Shown piece by piece: positions 1-6,744 of a stretch of 14,856 nt of DNA. The translations under genes and the position numbers were made by a program. Numbering within the stretch: position 1 is the first letter of the stretch; every line of letters starts with the position of its first letter. The DNA comes from Planctomycetes bacterium SM23_32 (lineage in GTDB: Bacteria > Planctomycetota > Brocadiia > SM23-32): assembly GCA_001303885.1 (NCBI GenBank), contig LJUE01000017.1, forward strand, positions 1 to 14,856. Reading direction: 5' to 3'. The notes below the pieces were generated by a model. The model worked only from the letters and a program-made list of their open reading frames with translations. It searched no databases and was not told where the DNA came from.

Positions 1-2905
1 CGGCTGCCGGCCTGCTGTCAGGCGCAAGGACCACCGTCCGCGTTTCCTGCGGAGCGAGGTCGGCCATGCCGACGGACGGCGGAGCCGCCGTGAAGAGTTC
101 GGGCGCCCGCACCGTCACCAGCAGATCGAGGTTACGTGCGCTGTCGCTGCTCAGTGCCAGTTCGAGCTTGCCATCGGCGGTCGTGGTGAGAACGACCCCG
201 ACCGGCCCACGCAGGCTTACCTTGGCGTTCCTGAGCGCCATCTCCAGCTGCTCGACTCCGGGTGTGGAGGTCAGGACGTACACGGGCCGCCCCTGCTGCA
301 GATCGATCGGGCTCTGCGGGCCCGCGGTCCCCATCGGGTTGCAGAGCATGTCGGCCTGGGTGACCTGCGTTCCTGCGGGCAGGCTGACTGTCATTGCGTC
401 ATCCAGGTTCCACAGTGCCGCGGCGGCCCCGGCCTCGCCGTCCATCAGTGCGCAGGCGACCTTGCCGTCGCCCAGCGTAGTTCTGCCGGTCAGGCGCCTT
501 CCCTTCAGCACGCGCGCCAGGCCGTTCAACGCGACAAGCCTGGGCCGCGGCACGTAGTTCTCGTAGAACACACCCGAGCCATAGGTCGGGGTGGTCTGGG
601 CGCTGAACCAGAAGAACTTCTCCGCCCCTAAGGACAGCGCCGAAAGGTAGGCCTGGACGAGGTTGACGGCGCACTCGTCCTCTGTCTGCTCAGACGCCCG
701 GTAGCTCGCGCCGTCGGCCCCGGAGCCCTGCTCGGTGTGCCAGATCCGTTCGGTGGAACCGAACTGGGCGGCCAGATCCCCAACCGCCTCGGCCAGCTCC
801 TCCATCCGCTCGAAGGGCCGCGTCAGTTCTGCGTAGCTGTGCACCGAGATCACGTCCATGCATTTCACGCTGCCGGCCTCGAAGCCCTTTCGGATGTAAT
901 CCGGGCCCGACCCGCCGAACCCGACGACCGTCACGTCCGGATCGACGTCCCTGATGCTGTCGTAGGTGGCCTCGAGGAGCTTCGCATAGTAGTCGGCCCC
1001 GAACGTGTACCAAGGCTCGTTCCACACCTCCCAGGCCTTCACCCTCCCCCGGTAACGTGCGGCTGTGGTCCGGACGAAGCCGGCCCACTGGTCCATGTCG
1101 TAGGGAGGGCGCTGGATCTTGTCCGTCTCGCCCGACCACTCGTGCTCGTAGGCGGGATAGTAGCGCAGCAGGATGGGCATGATCTCCATGCCGGCCCCGT
1201 GCACGGCCTCGAGCTGACGATCGTACTCCGTCCAGTCGAAGCGGCCGGGCTCTTTCTCCGCCATGCCCCAACCCCACCATCCGCGGATCCACTTCACGCC
1301 GCACAGGGACAGCATGTTCAGGTTGTCGTTGAGGTGTTCGGTGGGCTCGCGCTCCATGTGGGTGTTCATCCCCAGGTGCGAGTCCTCTATCCCGCCCACG
1401 CCCTTCATGGGCTCTATGACGTTGAAGATCCTCTCGGTCTCTTTGAGCGCCTCCCCGTCGTGGCGGACGGTGAGGTGGGCGACAAACCAGCCTACCTGCG
1501 CGTCGGGGAGATCCACCGTCGCACGCCGCGCCTGGCCCGGCGCCACCGTCCCCACATGAAGCTGCTGCCGGTGGACTTCCCGGCCGAGCCGGTCGGTCAC
1601 GGCGCATTCCAGGGTCAGGTCGCGGCTCTCCTCGCCGGTGTTGGTCACGTCGATCGGGAGCCGGGCGCCCCGGCTCAGCATGTAGGTGCTCTGGGGAGGC
1701 AGTTTAGCGTCGAGGCCAATGGACTGGGCCTCCGTCTGGGTGTATTCGGACTGCTCGCCCGCTACGACGCTGACTGCGTCCACGTCCACAAGCGCCTCGT
1801 CGGAGGCCCCCAACTCGAGGTACGCGGAGTCGGTAGGCCAGTCGGCGGGGATGCTGAAAGACGTTGAGAAGCGCTGCCAATTCTCGCTGACATCGAACCA
1901 CTCGGTCCTGGCCGATTCGCGGCCGCCACCCGAGCCGGTGTGGCGCAGCCTGAGCAGGCCCCGGCACGGACGGTCGGCCCTCATCGCGGCGGACACGGTA
2001 CAGGTCTTCCCGCGTGCGACGTTGAAAGGGTAAGAGATGACGGTGCGGGCCTCGGGATTGCTGGCGCGAAGGAACGCGCGGCCCTGGGCGGCATCGCCGT
2101 GCTCTATGTGCCACAGCCGAAGGCCATTGCCTTCGCTGGTTATCCGCCAGCCGTACATTCCGGACTCGTAGCTGGGGTTGGCCACCAGGTTCGTGTCCCT
2201 GGAGATGGGCGCGGGGGCGGCCGGACGCAGCGGACGGTAGGTCCGCGCCACGGAGGAAACGCGGACCTCGTCCAGTTTGCCGTTCATGGCGGAGGGGTTC
2301 CACGTATTCGCGCCCAGGCGGAGCACGGAACTGCCGGCGTCCAGGATTCCCTCAGTTATGCCGTTCGGCTCCCTCGCCACGTCGAGGGCGCCGTCAATGT
2401 AGATGCGGACCTCTTTGCTCACGCGGCTATACGTGATGGCCAGGTGCGTCCAGCGGCCCACGGGCACCGAACTGGTCCCGGATACCGGACGCCACCTCCC
2501 GTCAATGCTGAAGTAGGCCTCGACCGTGCTGCCGATGCGGATCATGTAGCTTTGGTTCCGGCATATGATGTCGCCTCCGGCCCGATTCGGGAACTTGACC
2601 CAGCATTCCACCGTGATGCCGTCCCGGGGGGCAGTGTCCGGTAGGTCGGTGACGTCAACCCATCTCCCGGTGCCGGTGCAGCTCAGGGCGCCGCCGAACC
2701 TCCCGATCGTCGGCACAGCGTCTGCCGCCGAGCCCAGCCTGCCTCCGGCGGCGTCCTGCACCTCGCCGGTTGCCACATCGTCCAGGTGGAACAGGCTGAT
2801 GGTGTCCTCGTCAACAGGCAGCGGCTGGGCGAGGTCCACCTCCGCCATGGCCAGGCAAGGTATCGACACGAGTACGACGAGCGCTGCAATCAAGTCCGTC
2901 ACCAT
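1..2905 (-). CDS. Secreted multidomain clan GH-A glycoside hydrolase (3' end outside window)
   Basis: The frame is open for 968 codons from an ATG at 2905 to the left edge, where it is cut off. AAGGAG (2913-2918) lies 7 nt upstream of the start. Residues 1-21 are a signal peptide ending in CLAMA. Residues 35-225 look like a LamG/concanavalin-type lectin domain. Residues 236-385 look like a CBM4/9-type carbohydrate-binding module (NLVANPSYESGMYGW start). About 400-497 is a beta-sandwich linker. About 505-800 is a GH-A TIM barrel related to GH39/GH5. In GH-A enzymes the acid/base sits in an NEP motif, here WEVWNEPW with E630, and the nucleophile is the Glu after beta-7, here WHTEQG with E725. 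Both are present, so activity is expected. The tail (about 800-968) is again beta-rich. The protein is probably exported and acts on extracellular polysaccharide or glycoprotein glycans; the substrate cannot be read from sequence. It is divergent from the transglutaminase-like gene at 3257. Confidence 0.88.
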   Translation of the reverse strand, partial: MVTDLIAALVVLVSIPCLAMAEVDLAQPLPVDEDTISLFHLDDVATGEVQDAAGGRLGSAADAVPTIGRFGGALSCTGTGRWVDVTDLPDTAPRDGITVECWVKFPNRAGGDIICRNQSYMIRIGSTVEAYFSIDGRWRPVSGTSSVPVGRWTHLAITYSRVSKEVRIYIDGALDVAREPNGITEGILDAGSSVLRLGANTWNPSAMNGKLDEVRVSSVARTYRPLRPAAPAPISRDTNLVANPSYESGMYGWRITSEGNGLRLWHIEHGDAAQGRAFLRASNPEARTVISYPFNVARGKTCTVSAAMRADRPCRGLLRLRHTGSGGGRESARTEWFDVSENWQRFSTSFSIPADWPTDSAYLELGASDEALVDVDAVSVVAGEQSEYTQTEAQSIGLDAKLPPQSTYMLSRGARLPIDVTNTGEESRDLTLECAVTDRLGREVHRQQLHVGTVAPGQARRATVDLPDAQVGWFVAHLTVRHDGEALKETERIFNVIEPMKGVGGIEDSHLGMNTHMEREPTEHLNDNLNMLSLCGVKWIRGWWGWGMAEKEPGRFDWTEYDRQLEAVHGAGMEIMPILLRYYPAYEHEWSGETDKIQRPPYDMDQWAGFVRTTAARYRGRVKAWEVWNEPWYTFGADYYAKLLEATYDSIRDVDPDVTVVGFGGSGPDYIRKGFEAGSVKCMDVISVHSYAELTRPFERMEELAEAVGDLAAQFGSTERIWHTEQGSGADGASYRASEQTEDECAVNLVQAYLSALSLGAEKFFWFSAQTTPTYGSGVFYENYVPRPRLVALNGLARVLKGRRLTGRTTLGDGKVACALMDGEAGAAAALWNLDDAMTVSLPAGTQVTQADMLCNPMGTAGPQSPIDLQQGRPVYVLTSTPGVEQLEMALRNAKVSLRGPVGVVLTTTADGKLELALSSDSARNLDLLVTVRAPELFTAAPPSVGMADLAPQETRTVVLAPDSRPAA

Positions 2906-2925
2906 GATCCGGCTCCTTCCGAGTT

Positions 2926-2950
2926 CCTGGCCCGGCCAGGCCTGCCGGGC
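2926..2950 (-). promoter_or_regulatory. Mutually exclusive leader hairpins ahead of the GH-A gene
   Basis: Two perfect stems share bases just upstream of the ribosome binding site. CCTGGCC (2926-2932) pairs with GGCCAGG (2934-2940). Alternatively GCCCGGC (2930-2936) pairs with GCCGGGC (2944-2950) across a 7-nt loop. In the mRNA only one can form at a time. They lie 8 nt from AAGGAG, so they could tune translation or processing. The stems are seen directly; the regulatory role is inference, and high GC makes chance stems more likely. Confidence 0.35.
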
Positions 2951-3110
2951 AGGGCACCCCTGATGAGCAGTCCCTGTGCCTTCGTTCATCCCATGACGAC
3001 AGCGCAGTGAACATGCACCTGCGCCACCGCGGCAATGATCTTACCGCCACGCGGCCCGGCGCCATAGTGCCATCCGGACCCGCAGCGCCGCACCAGTTCA
3101 GGTCCCGTTG

Positions 3111-3131
3111 CCCCCGCGGCGGCCGCGGGGG
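3111..3131. repeat. 21-bp perfect palindrome in the divergent intergenic region
   Basis: CCCCCGCGG (3111-3119) and CCGCGGGGG (3123-3131) form a 9-bp perfect inverted repeat around a CGG centre. It lies between the divergent GH-A and transglutaminase-like genes and has no T-tract. It could be a protein-binding palindrome or an mRNA hairpin. The rest of the 2906-3256 gap shows no gene. Confidence 0.45.
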
Positions 3132-3174
3132 GGCCGGGCTTGGATCCGCAGGGGTAGGCGCAGATCCCGGTTGG

Positions 3175-3203
3175 TTGAACAGAAGGGCCCGACGCAGTAC
3201 CCT
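3175..3203 (+). promoter_or_regulatory. Candidate sigma70-like promoter for the transglutaminase-like gene
   Basis: TTGAAC (3175-3180) and TACCCT (3198-3203) are separated by 17 nt and lie about 53 nt before the start at 3257. The -35 box is good and the -10 box is weak. Position and spacing support it; there is no independent evidence. Confidence 0.3.
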
Positions 3204-3256
3204 GGCGGGCGCTCAAAGCAGGGAGTCCCGTTTGGACAAGCGAGGTGGACAGAGGG

Positions 3257-5785
3257 ATGACGACGTATCGATGGCTTTGGACGGCGGCTTTGGCGTTCCT
3301 GGTCTTCTGCGGGGAGCAGAGCATGTGCGAGGGGCAGCCTGAGCGGCAGGGCCACCTGGAGCCGTGGGCGTCCGACACTCACCCAACGGACGTGCCCGGG
3401 CGGCACGTCGAGGAGATCAGCACGGGGCGGCACGAGTACACTGTCACACAGGGCGGCACCATGGACGGGCAGAACTGCTGCTCGCCCATGAGCGTGGGCA
3501 TGAACATGGAGGGCGCCCTGGAGCAGACGTGGGAGTCCAACCGCCTGGTGCGCATGGCGAACGTGGGCGAGACCGACGTGCTCAACCCCTGGCTCTCCAA
3601 TGGCCGGAACCTGTTCCGCACCGTGGACGAGATCGTGAATGCCGCGATCACGCCCGGCATGAGCGACAGCGAGAAGGCCAAGGCCATCTGGTTCCAGGAC
3701 TGCCGCTATCACTACCATTTCGTCGCCGACAACGCGGAATTGTCGGATCCTGTAAGGGTCTTCAACGTCTACGGCTGCTATCTCTGCGGCGCCAACGGCA
3801 CCCACCTGGCCGGGCTGTGGCGCCACGCCGGCCTCAAAGTCAGCCCGTCCGCCGGGACCATAGGGCATACGACCGTTCGGGTCTTCTTCGATGGGCGCTG
3901 GCACAACCTCGACGGCGACCAGCACGCCCTGTTTCTACTGCGCGACAACGAGACCGTGGCCGACGATCAGGACCTGGTACGCGACCACGACCTGATCAAG
4001 CGCGCGCACACGATGGGCATACTGCTGGGCGATTACCGCCGCCTGGACGAGTCTTTTGCCGCCTACTTCGCCCACGAGGGCGAGGTCAGCGGCGAACGCA
4101 ACTGCCGCCAGGGGACGACCATGAACATGACCCTGAGGCCGGGCGAAGCGCTGGTGTGGCGCTGGGGCCATCTGTCTCCGCCCAAGCTCCGCGGCAGGGA
4201 GAAGGCCAACTACCCGAACATGATCTGCAACGGCCTCTGGGAGTACCGACCGGACTTCTCCCAGGACCTGTGGCGCAAGGGGGCGGTCAGCGTCGAGAAC
4301 GTCGAGTCCGGGCCGGACGGCTTGTTCGCCCGGGAGGGCAGGGAGGGGACAATCGTCTGGTCCGTGTCATCTCCCTACGTTCTCGTTGGAGGCAGCCTGG
4401 AGACGGAGGCCGACGGCGCTCAGTTCGCGCTCTCGTTTGGCGGCGAGTCGTGGCAGGAAGTGGGCGGCACGAGCTTGGACGCCTTCTTCCCTGCCACAGG
4501 GCAGTCCCCGCGCCACAGCTACCTGCTTCGCTGCCGGTTGTCGGGTGCGGCCCGGCTGAAACGGCTGGCCATCATCAACGATCTGCAGATGGCGCCTCTG
4601 GTGCTGCCGGGCATGGCCGTGGGCGAGAACGCGTTCACCTATACGGACGAGACAGACGGCGCGCGCGCCGTCCGCATCACGCATGAGTGGGTGGAGCGTT
4701 CCACATCGAGGCCCCCGCAGGCTTCGTCCGGGCCCGTGTTCCCCGCGGACGGGGGCGAGACGGACGGAACGGCCATCGTCTTCCGATGGGACGAAGCGGA
4801 GGACGCCGACGGCGACCGGATCGCCGACTACCACTTCGAGCTTTCCGACCGGCCTGACATGCTCTGGCCCTTGTCCACCAATTTCTACCGGCTCATCTCG
4901 CGCACCAAGGACAAGGGGAAGCCGCAGTACACGCTGCCCCGTGCCGGGCTGCTGACGCCCGACAGGAAGTACTACTGGCACGTGCGCGCAGAAGATGGGA
5001 AGGGCGTGTGGGGGCCGTGGAGCAGGACGTGGAGCTTCACCGCCCGCGGGCCGGCCTATCCCCTGGACGTAACGGTCGGGTATGACAAGGACAAGCGCCT
5101 CGGCATCCTCAGGTGGAGACCCAACCCCGTCGGGCGGCGCCCGGTCGGTTACCGCGTCTACGGCAGCGACGAGAAGGGCTTCTCCGTCAGCGACGAGCCG
5201 TACGCGGTGGTCGTAGGTGCAAGCAAGGAACTCACGTCGCCCTTCCCGGCCAACTTCATCGCCGAGACAACGGCCACAGAGCTTGCCGTCCTCGGGATGG
5301 AGGTCGACCTGCCCGCGGCCAACAAGGCCTACTACCGGGTCGTAGCCGTTGACGCTCAAGGCAACCGGAGCGGCCCGTCGGACTACGCCGCCGTGCAGCG
5401 TCCCTTCATCTACACCGCGCCGGTGGTGCGGGCCCGGGCAGGCGAGGAGTACCGTTACCAGGTCTGCGCCACGCGGTCCCTCGGCGACCTGAGGGACCGT
5501 ATGGTGGACGGCAGCCCGACCGCCAGTTTCTGGGACGTGGAACGCCCCCTCTACACGCTGGCGGAGGGGCCGGCGTGGCTCAGGATAGACGAGGCTACGG
5601 GACTGCTTTCGGGCACGCCCGATGCGGCAGGAACGGCGGACGTTGCGGTCACCGTCACCATCGACCAGGAAGTGCGCGAGCTGGACCTCGACCTGGCCGG
5701 CTGGGGACAGGAACGAGTCACGGGCACCCGAGTCGAGCGCGTGGGCAGCGACACGCAGCGGTTCACGATTGAGGTGGGCAAGTAG
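3257..5785 (+). CDS. Secreted transglutaminase-like domain protein with FN3/Ig-like modules
   Basis: The protein has 842 residues. I chose the ATG at 3257 because GAGGTG (3242-3247) sits 9 nt upstream; a GTG at 3245 would add only four residues. Residues 1 to about 24 form a signal peptide; FCGEQ is a poor lipobox. Residues 120-225 resemble the papain-like transglutaminase fold. The Cys of LCGANGTHLAGLWRHAG (C177) begins a helix, followed by GHTTVRVFFDGRWH (H204) and NLDGD (D219), the Cys-His-Asp order of the family. Residues 280-480 form a beta-rich domain containing MTLRPGEALVWRWG. Then come FN3-like modules (about 490-600 with ADYHFELS and YYWHVRAEDG, and about 600-720 with YRVYGSDEKGF) and a C-terminal Ig-like domain (about 730-842) with the putative-Ig signature ATGLLSGTPDAAG. 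The fold is known for cross-linking, peptidase or deamidase activity. Which one applies, and the substrate, cannot be told. It is divergent from the GH-A gene. Confidence 0.82.
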   Translation: MTTYRWLWTAALAFLVFCGEQSMCEGQPERQGHLEPWASDTHPTDVPGRHVEEISTGRHEYTVTQGGTMDGQNCCSPMSVGMNMEGALEQTWESNRLVRMANVGETDVLNPWLSNGRNLFRTVDEIVNAAITPGMSDSEKAKAIWFQDCRYHYHFVADNAELSDPVRVFNVYGCYLCGANGTHLAGLWRHAGLKVSPSAGTIGHTTVRVFFDGRWHNLDGDQHALFLLRDNETVADDQDLVRDHDLIKRAHTMGILLGDYRRLDESFAAYFAHEGEVSGERNCRQGTTMNMTLRPGEALVWRWGHLSPPKLRGREKANYPNMICNGLWEYRPDFSQDLWRKGAVSVENVESGPDGLFAREGREGTIVWSVSSPYVLVGGSLETEADGAQFALSFGGESWQEVGGTSLDAFFPATGQSPRHSYLLRCRLSGAARLKRLAIINDLQMAPLVLPGMAVGENAFTYTDETDGARAVRITHEWVERSTSRPPQASSGPVFPADGGETDGTAIVFRWDEAEDADGDRIADYHFELSDRPDMLWPLSTNFYRLISRTKDKGKPQYTLPRAGLLTPDRKYYWHVRAEDGKGVWGPWSRTWSFTARGPAYPLDVTVGYDKDKRLGILRWRPNPVGRRPVGYRVYGSDEKGFSVSDEPYAVVVGASKELTSPFPANFIAETTATELAVLGMEVDLPAANKAYYRVVAVDAQGNRSGPSDYAAVQRPFIYTAPVVRARAGEEYRYQVCATRSLGDLRDRMVDGSPTASFWDVERPLYTLAEGPAWLRIDEATGLLSGTPDAAGTADVAVTVTIDQEVRELDLDLAGWGQERVTGTRVERVGSDTQRFTIEVGK

Positions 5786-5889
5786 ATGATTGTCCGCTGG
5801 CATCGATGTGCTTGACCGCTGAGGCCGAATGAGAATCGTTGCCCTCTTTGCACCAGTAGTGCATCTCGAGCCCTTCACGGAGGCCCTCT

Positions 5890-6141
5890 ATGGCGGAGAG
5901 TACCCCGCGGACGCAAGCACAAGAAGGATTGGCGCTCCTGAAGGGGGCCATTCTGCGTCTCCTTGCACAGAGAACGGATGGCCTGTCAAATGCCGAGATT
6001 GCTGATCTGCTTGCCATTCGCTCGGACTACCAAGGAGCTCAGAAGGATTACTTGTCATGGTCTGTTCTTGGCCTTCTGCTCAACGAACGAAGAGTAGTGC
6101 GGGAAGGCAGGCGGTACTTTCTTCCACGGTGTATGGAATGA
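5890..6141 (+). CDS. Small winged-helix DNA-binding protein
   Basis: The protein has 83 residues and starts at ATG 5890 after ACGGAGG (5877-5883). Residues 13-80 read as a winged helix: a helix (LALLKGAILRLLAQ), a helix-turn-helix around SNAEIADLLAI, then SDYQGAQKDYLSWSVLGLLL and a wing formed by VVREGRRYFL. From memory, small stand-alone proteins with the DYQG.QKDYLSWSVLG stretch occur beside restriction or modification genes in varied bacteria; no partner is present here. By hand count its GC3 is about 54 percent, well below the neighbouring genes, which suggests recent acquisition. It may be a transcriptional regulator or an accessory of a lost restriction system. The DNA-binding fold is likely; the role is unknown. 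Confidence 0.75.
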   Translation: MAESTPRTQAQEGLALLKGAILRLLAQRTDGLSNAEIADLLAIRSDYQGAQKDYLSWSVLGLLLNERRVVREGRRYFLPRCME

Positions 6142-6364
6142 CGATCCTCGAGCTTTGACAGGCTTTTGGTGGCCGAGGAGGGGCCGTGCTGAATGCCTGT
6201 GGCAGAGCAACGCGGCCTCGGGTACACAGCCGGCACCCCAGGTCGTCAGGACGTCCCCGACGACGTGGCGACGGACCTGTGCAGATGGGGAGTGGATATG
6301 GAGATCGCTGCTTTCGGGGAGTTGCAGGGGCCAGATCACGCCTGACTGGGTGCTGAGCCCATAG

Positions 6365-6395
6365 CAAAAGGGGGTGGGGGCGGTTTCCCGCCCCC
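6365..6395 (-). terminator. Candidate minus-strand terminator hairpin
   Basis: Read on the minus strand, GGGGGCGG (6395-6388) pairs with CCGCCCCC (6383-6376) around a GAAA tetraloop, followed by ACCCCCTTTTGC. The stem is strong but the U run is short and preceded by C. It lies beyond the stop of the beta-propeller gene (6745), in the right orientation, and 9 nt after an open-frame tail that ends at 6404. Confidence 0.35.
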
Positions 6396-6403
6396 TGTGG
6401 CGC

Positions 6404-6490
6404 CTACGACTCGTCGGAATCGGGTTCCTCGGTACCTTCCCGCAGTAGGGGAGAGGACCGGTCAGGCGGGACAGCCTGATGGGGCGGTGC
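6404..6490 (-). other. Possible orphan C-terminal coding tail (very weak)
   Basis: One minus-strand frame reads to a TAG at 6406-6404 and ends LLREGTEEPDSDES, an acidic tail like those at protein C-termini. It is followed directly by the hairpin at 6376-6395. There is no start, and upstream the frame runs into the tRNA-derived sequence, so no gene can be claimed. It could be the 3' stub of a lost gene or chance. Confidence 0.15.
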
Positions 6491-6502
6491 GGCACCCGTG
6501 AA

Positions 6503-6595
6503 GCAGGCGTGATGGGTGTTAGGGTGTCAGCCTTCCAACCTGGACGTGGCGGGTTCGAATCTTGCCCGCCTCCGGCGGGCCTGTCGCCCGCTCCA
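6503..6595 (+). pseudogene. Decayed tRNA-Gly(TCC) split by a 19-nt hairpin insert in the T arm
   Basis: The acceptor strands GCAGGCG (6503-6509) and CGCCCGC (6585-6591) pair at 6 of 7 positions and are followed by T73 and an encoded CCA (6593-6595). The anticodon loop is CTTCCAA (6532-6538), anticodon TCC for glycine, with a stem TCAGC/CCTGG that has one C-C mismatch. The T stem GCGGG (6549-6553) pairs with CCTGT (6580-6584), and TTCGAAT (6554-6560) is a canonical T loop. Between loop and 3' stem lie 19 extra bases (6561-6579), of which 6565-6579 form a perfect hairpin (CCCGCC, TCC, GGCGGG). Removing them leaves 74 nt, the normal tRNA-Gly length. The D arm is broken: only positions 10-25 and 11-24 can pair, and the loop GG is missing. 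It is therefore most likely a non-functional tRNA relic. Confidence 0.6.
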
Positions 6596-6631
6596 TGCTA
6601 TCGCGTGCCAGGATGTGTCAGCGGGCCTGTC
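6575..6631 (+). repeat. 11-bp direct repeat GCGGGCCTGTC (two copies)
   Basis: GCGGGCCTGTC occurs at 6575-6585, inside the interrupted T arm of the tRNA relic, and again at 6621-6631, 46 bp later. It may mark a small duplication connected with the disruption of the tRNA. Confidence 0.5.
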
Positions 6632-6656
6632 CTCCGAAGCCTTGCGCGAAGGAGGA
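6630..6656. repeat. Interrupted inverted repeat downstream of the tRNA relic
   Basis: TCCTCC (6630-6635) and GGAGGA (6651-6656) flank a 15-nt centre that can itself form CCTT/AAGG (6640-6643 with 6649-6652). The form TCCTCCGAAG...GAAGGAGGA resembles a dispersed intergenic palindrome that I recall seeing near tRNA genes in metagenome-derived genomes; that recollection is unverified. From 6657 to 6744 the sequence is G/A-rich, with no gene seen. Confidence 0.35.
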
Positions 6657-6744
6657 TGGACAGGAGTTGGGGAAGGACTGGGTGAAGTACTGGATGAGGG
6701 GTTGGATGAAGTGGGCAGCTGGCCCTGCCGCAGCCTTTCCGAGC

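Larger units (their letters stand above)
6142..6502. other. Gene-free stretch before the decayed tRNA
   Basis: No frame here has both a plausible start with ribosome binding site and protein-like composition. It holds the GC hairpin at 6376-6395, a minus-strand open tail at 6404-6490 and a short inverted repeat TCAGGC/GCCTGA at 6462-6479. Otherwise I see nothing. Confidence 0.6.

Noticed and set aside
737..1867. Long plus-strand open frame opposite the GH-A gene (also 1940-2644)
   Set aside because: Shadow frames: the minus strand is open through the whole region with a signal peptide, recognisable domains and catalytic motifs.
3245..3256. GTG start four codons upstream of the transglutaminase-like gene
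   Set aside because: GAGGTG at 3242-3247 overlaps this GTG and is ideally spaced for ATG 3257.
4367..5878. 503-codon minus-strand open frame opposite the transglutaminase-like gene
   Set aside because: No motif or plausible start; the plus strand encodes the modular secreted protein.
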